Assembly: GCA_029856445.1 (NCBI GenBank)
Contig: JAHQWY010000234.1
Location: 1 to 6,039 of the forward strand
Direction: 5' to 3'
Origin: Promethearchaeia archaeon
GTDB taxonomy: Archaea; Asgardarchaeota; Lokiarchaeia; Sigyniarchaeales; SOKP01
Length of the DNA stretch: 6,039 nucleotides
The notes beneath the pieces were generated by a model that saw only the letters and a list, made by a program, of their open reading frames with translations, made no database searches and was not told where the DNA came from. Shown here in pieces: positions 5,571 to 6,039 of this stretch. The translations under genes were made by a program, and so were the position numbers. The first letter of the stretch is position 1, and each line of letters opens with the position of its first letter.

Positions 5571-5946
5571 TGTTTCTAACATTTCTAACAAGTTTTATTA
5601 CCTCATCAACAATTTTTAAAATTTCTTCAGCATCTTCCTTATTATATGAGAAATTAATGTATCGAGCGTTTAAATAAGCGCTTTCTAAGAATAAAAGTGA
5701 TTTTCTATCATATTTAAATTCACTATTATCTATTAAATTAGATAAAATTGAAAATAGTTGCCTTAATGAATGGGTTCTTGGAAATTCCCCTCCTCTTTCT
5801 AAGATAATTGATTTCAGAAGAAGCTGAACTGATTGTTCTGCCATAAAACAAGTTAAATCCCAATCTTCTTTTTGGTATCTTTCTTTAGCTCCATCTAAAA
5901 AATTTTTAGCTCGTTTTAGAAAAAGCTCTACTTCTTCCTTATGCAT
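5554..5946 (-). CDS. HEPN domain protein (probable toxin of HEPN-MNT module)
   Basis: This 130-residue, probably all-helical protein has the HEPN pattern: an N-terminal amphipathic helix (MHKEEVELFLKRAKNFL), AEQSVQLLLKSIIL (36-49), a loop with RTHSL (57-61) and YLNARYINFSYN (91-102). HEPN proteins act as RNases or as substrates and partners of nucleotidyltransferases, and the MNT gene directly follows with overlapping ends, the classical arrangement. The RX4-6H motif of RNase-type HEPN toxins is not visible: the only nearby histidine, H59, has R57 and R51 at the wrong spacing. Nuclease activity is therefore not supported by sequence. I chose the ATG at 5946 rather than the ATG at 5958 (four residues longer) because it lies at leaderless distance from a TATA-like box, and because a possible upstream frame ends across it as ATGCATAA. 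The C-terminus carries a VRNVRN duplication. Confidence 0.87.
   Translation of the reverse strand: MHKEEVELFLKRAKNFLDGAKERYQKEDWDLTCFMAEQSVQLLLKSIILERGGEFPRTHSLRQLFSILSNLIDNSEFKYDRKSLLFLESAYLNARYINFSYNKEDAEEILKIVDEVIKLVRNVRNNENSS
5573..5590. repeat. perfect 9-bp tandem duplication in the HEPN/MNT overlap
   Basis: TTTCTAACA occurs twice back to back (5573-5581 and 5582-5590). In the HEPN frame it encodes VRN-VRN near the C-terminus. In the MNT frame, if an upstream start is used, it encodes LEM-LET and supplies the ATG at 5582. As nine bases, the duplication leaves both frames intact. Confidence 0.6.
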
Positions 5947-6037
5947 ATATATTAACATTAGTTTTTTGGTTATATAATTTTATTTCAAAAATTTTTTCTT
6001 GATCTAAAGACACATCTAATGCATCAAAACATGCAGT
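5939..6037 (-). CDS. possible C-terminal end of a gene upstream of HEPN (partial)
   Basis: The minus strand has an open frame from the window edge to a TAA at 5941-5939 with about 32 residues, including DALDVSLDQEKIFEIKLYNQ, which looks like ordinary protein sequence. It would end across the HEPN start as ATGCATAA, an 8-nt overlap typical of coupled genes. Against it, the last third is so AT-rich that a chance frame is possible, and a TATA-like box for HEPN lies inside it. No family is recognisable. Confidence 0.35.
   Translation of the reverse strand, partial: TACFDALDVSLDQEKIFEIKLYNQKTNVNIYA
5970..5977 (-). promoter_or_regulatory. TATA-like box of the HEPN-MNT pair
   Basis: TTATATAA is centred about 27 bp before the ATG at 5946 on the minus strand, matching the spacing seen for the MBOAT and crotonase genes. 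It would give a leaderless HEPN mRNA from that ATG and is too close to the alternative ATG at 5958. If the partial frame from the right edge is a real gene, this would be an internal promoter or a chance match. Confidence 0.4.
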
Positions 6038-6039
6038 TG

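Noticed and set aside
5980..5989. TTATTTCAAA near the HEPN promoter, identical to a half-site of the GAPDH palindrome
   Set aside because: Only one half-site is present, without its symmetric mate, and a 10-bp match of this composition is plausible by chance in 6 kb of AT-rich DNA.

Overview
This is a very AT-rich window that I read as chromosomal DNA of an archaeon. An Asgard (Lokiarchaeia-like) or other mesophilic, low-GC lineage is my best guess. Three genes (MBOAT acyltransferase, crotonase, HEPN) have no Shine-Dalgarno but carry a TATA-like box centred about 26-28 bp before the chosen ATG, the geometry of archaeal leaderless transcripts. Two other starts (GAPDH and the M20 amidohydrolase) are preceded by a short GTGA element that can pair with the 3' end of 16S rRNA. 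No AGGAGG-type site precedes any gene, which argues against low-GC Firmicutes. The HEPN/nucleotidyltransferase pair is also common in archaea. The GAPDH is of the bacterial/eukaryotic class I type rather than the classical archaeal type, so horizontal acquisition is possible. The taxonomic assignment is inference.

Layout: (1) 3-65 may be the last 20 codons of an upstream gene. (2) 189-1673 (+) is a multi-membrane MBOAT acyltransferase of the AlgI/DltB type, standing alone without its usual SGNH/AlgJ/DltD partner. (3) 1674-1952 is a gene-poor convergent gap holding the poly-T terminator of GAPDH. (4) 1953-2960 (-) is class I glyceraldehyde-3-phosphate dehydrogenase, with a near-perfect 23-bp palindrome just upstream of its start. 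(5) Divergently, 3178-3969 (+) is a crotonase-superfamily protein followed after 12 nt by an M20 (ArgE/DapE-type) metallo-amidohydrolase at 3982-5203. The M20 reading frame is broken by one base at a run of six G (4525-4530). (6) Convergent to it, 5238-5946 (-) holds a HEPN protein and a minimal nucleotidyltransferase with overlapping ends, a probable HEPN-MNT toxin-antitoxin module. A possible partial gene runs into its start from the right edge.

Working together: the crotonase and the M20 enzyme look like a two-gene operon for acyl-CoA or acyl-amide metabolism, though no substrate can be read from sequence. GAPDH is central glycolysis/gluconeogenesis, and its upstream palindrome suggests a dedicated dimeric regulator. 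The MBOAT probably acylates a surface glycan or lipid. HEPN and MNT act as a pair. I saw no RNA genes, IS elements, CRISPR arrays or origins. The points most worth checking are the frameshift in M20, the HEPN-MNT pair lacking the usual RNase motif, the GAPDH operator-like palindrome, and the leaderless/GTGA split among starts.
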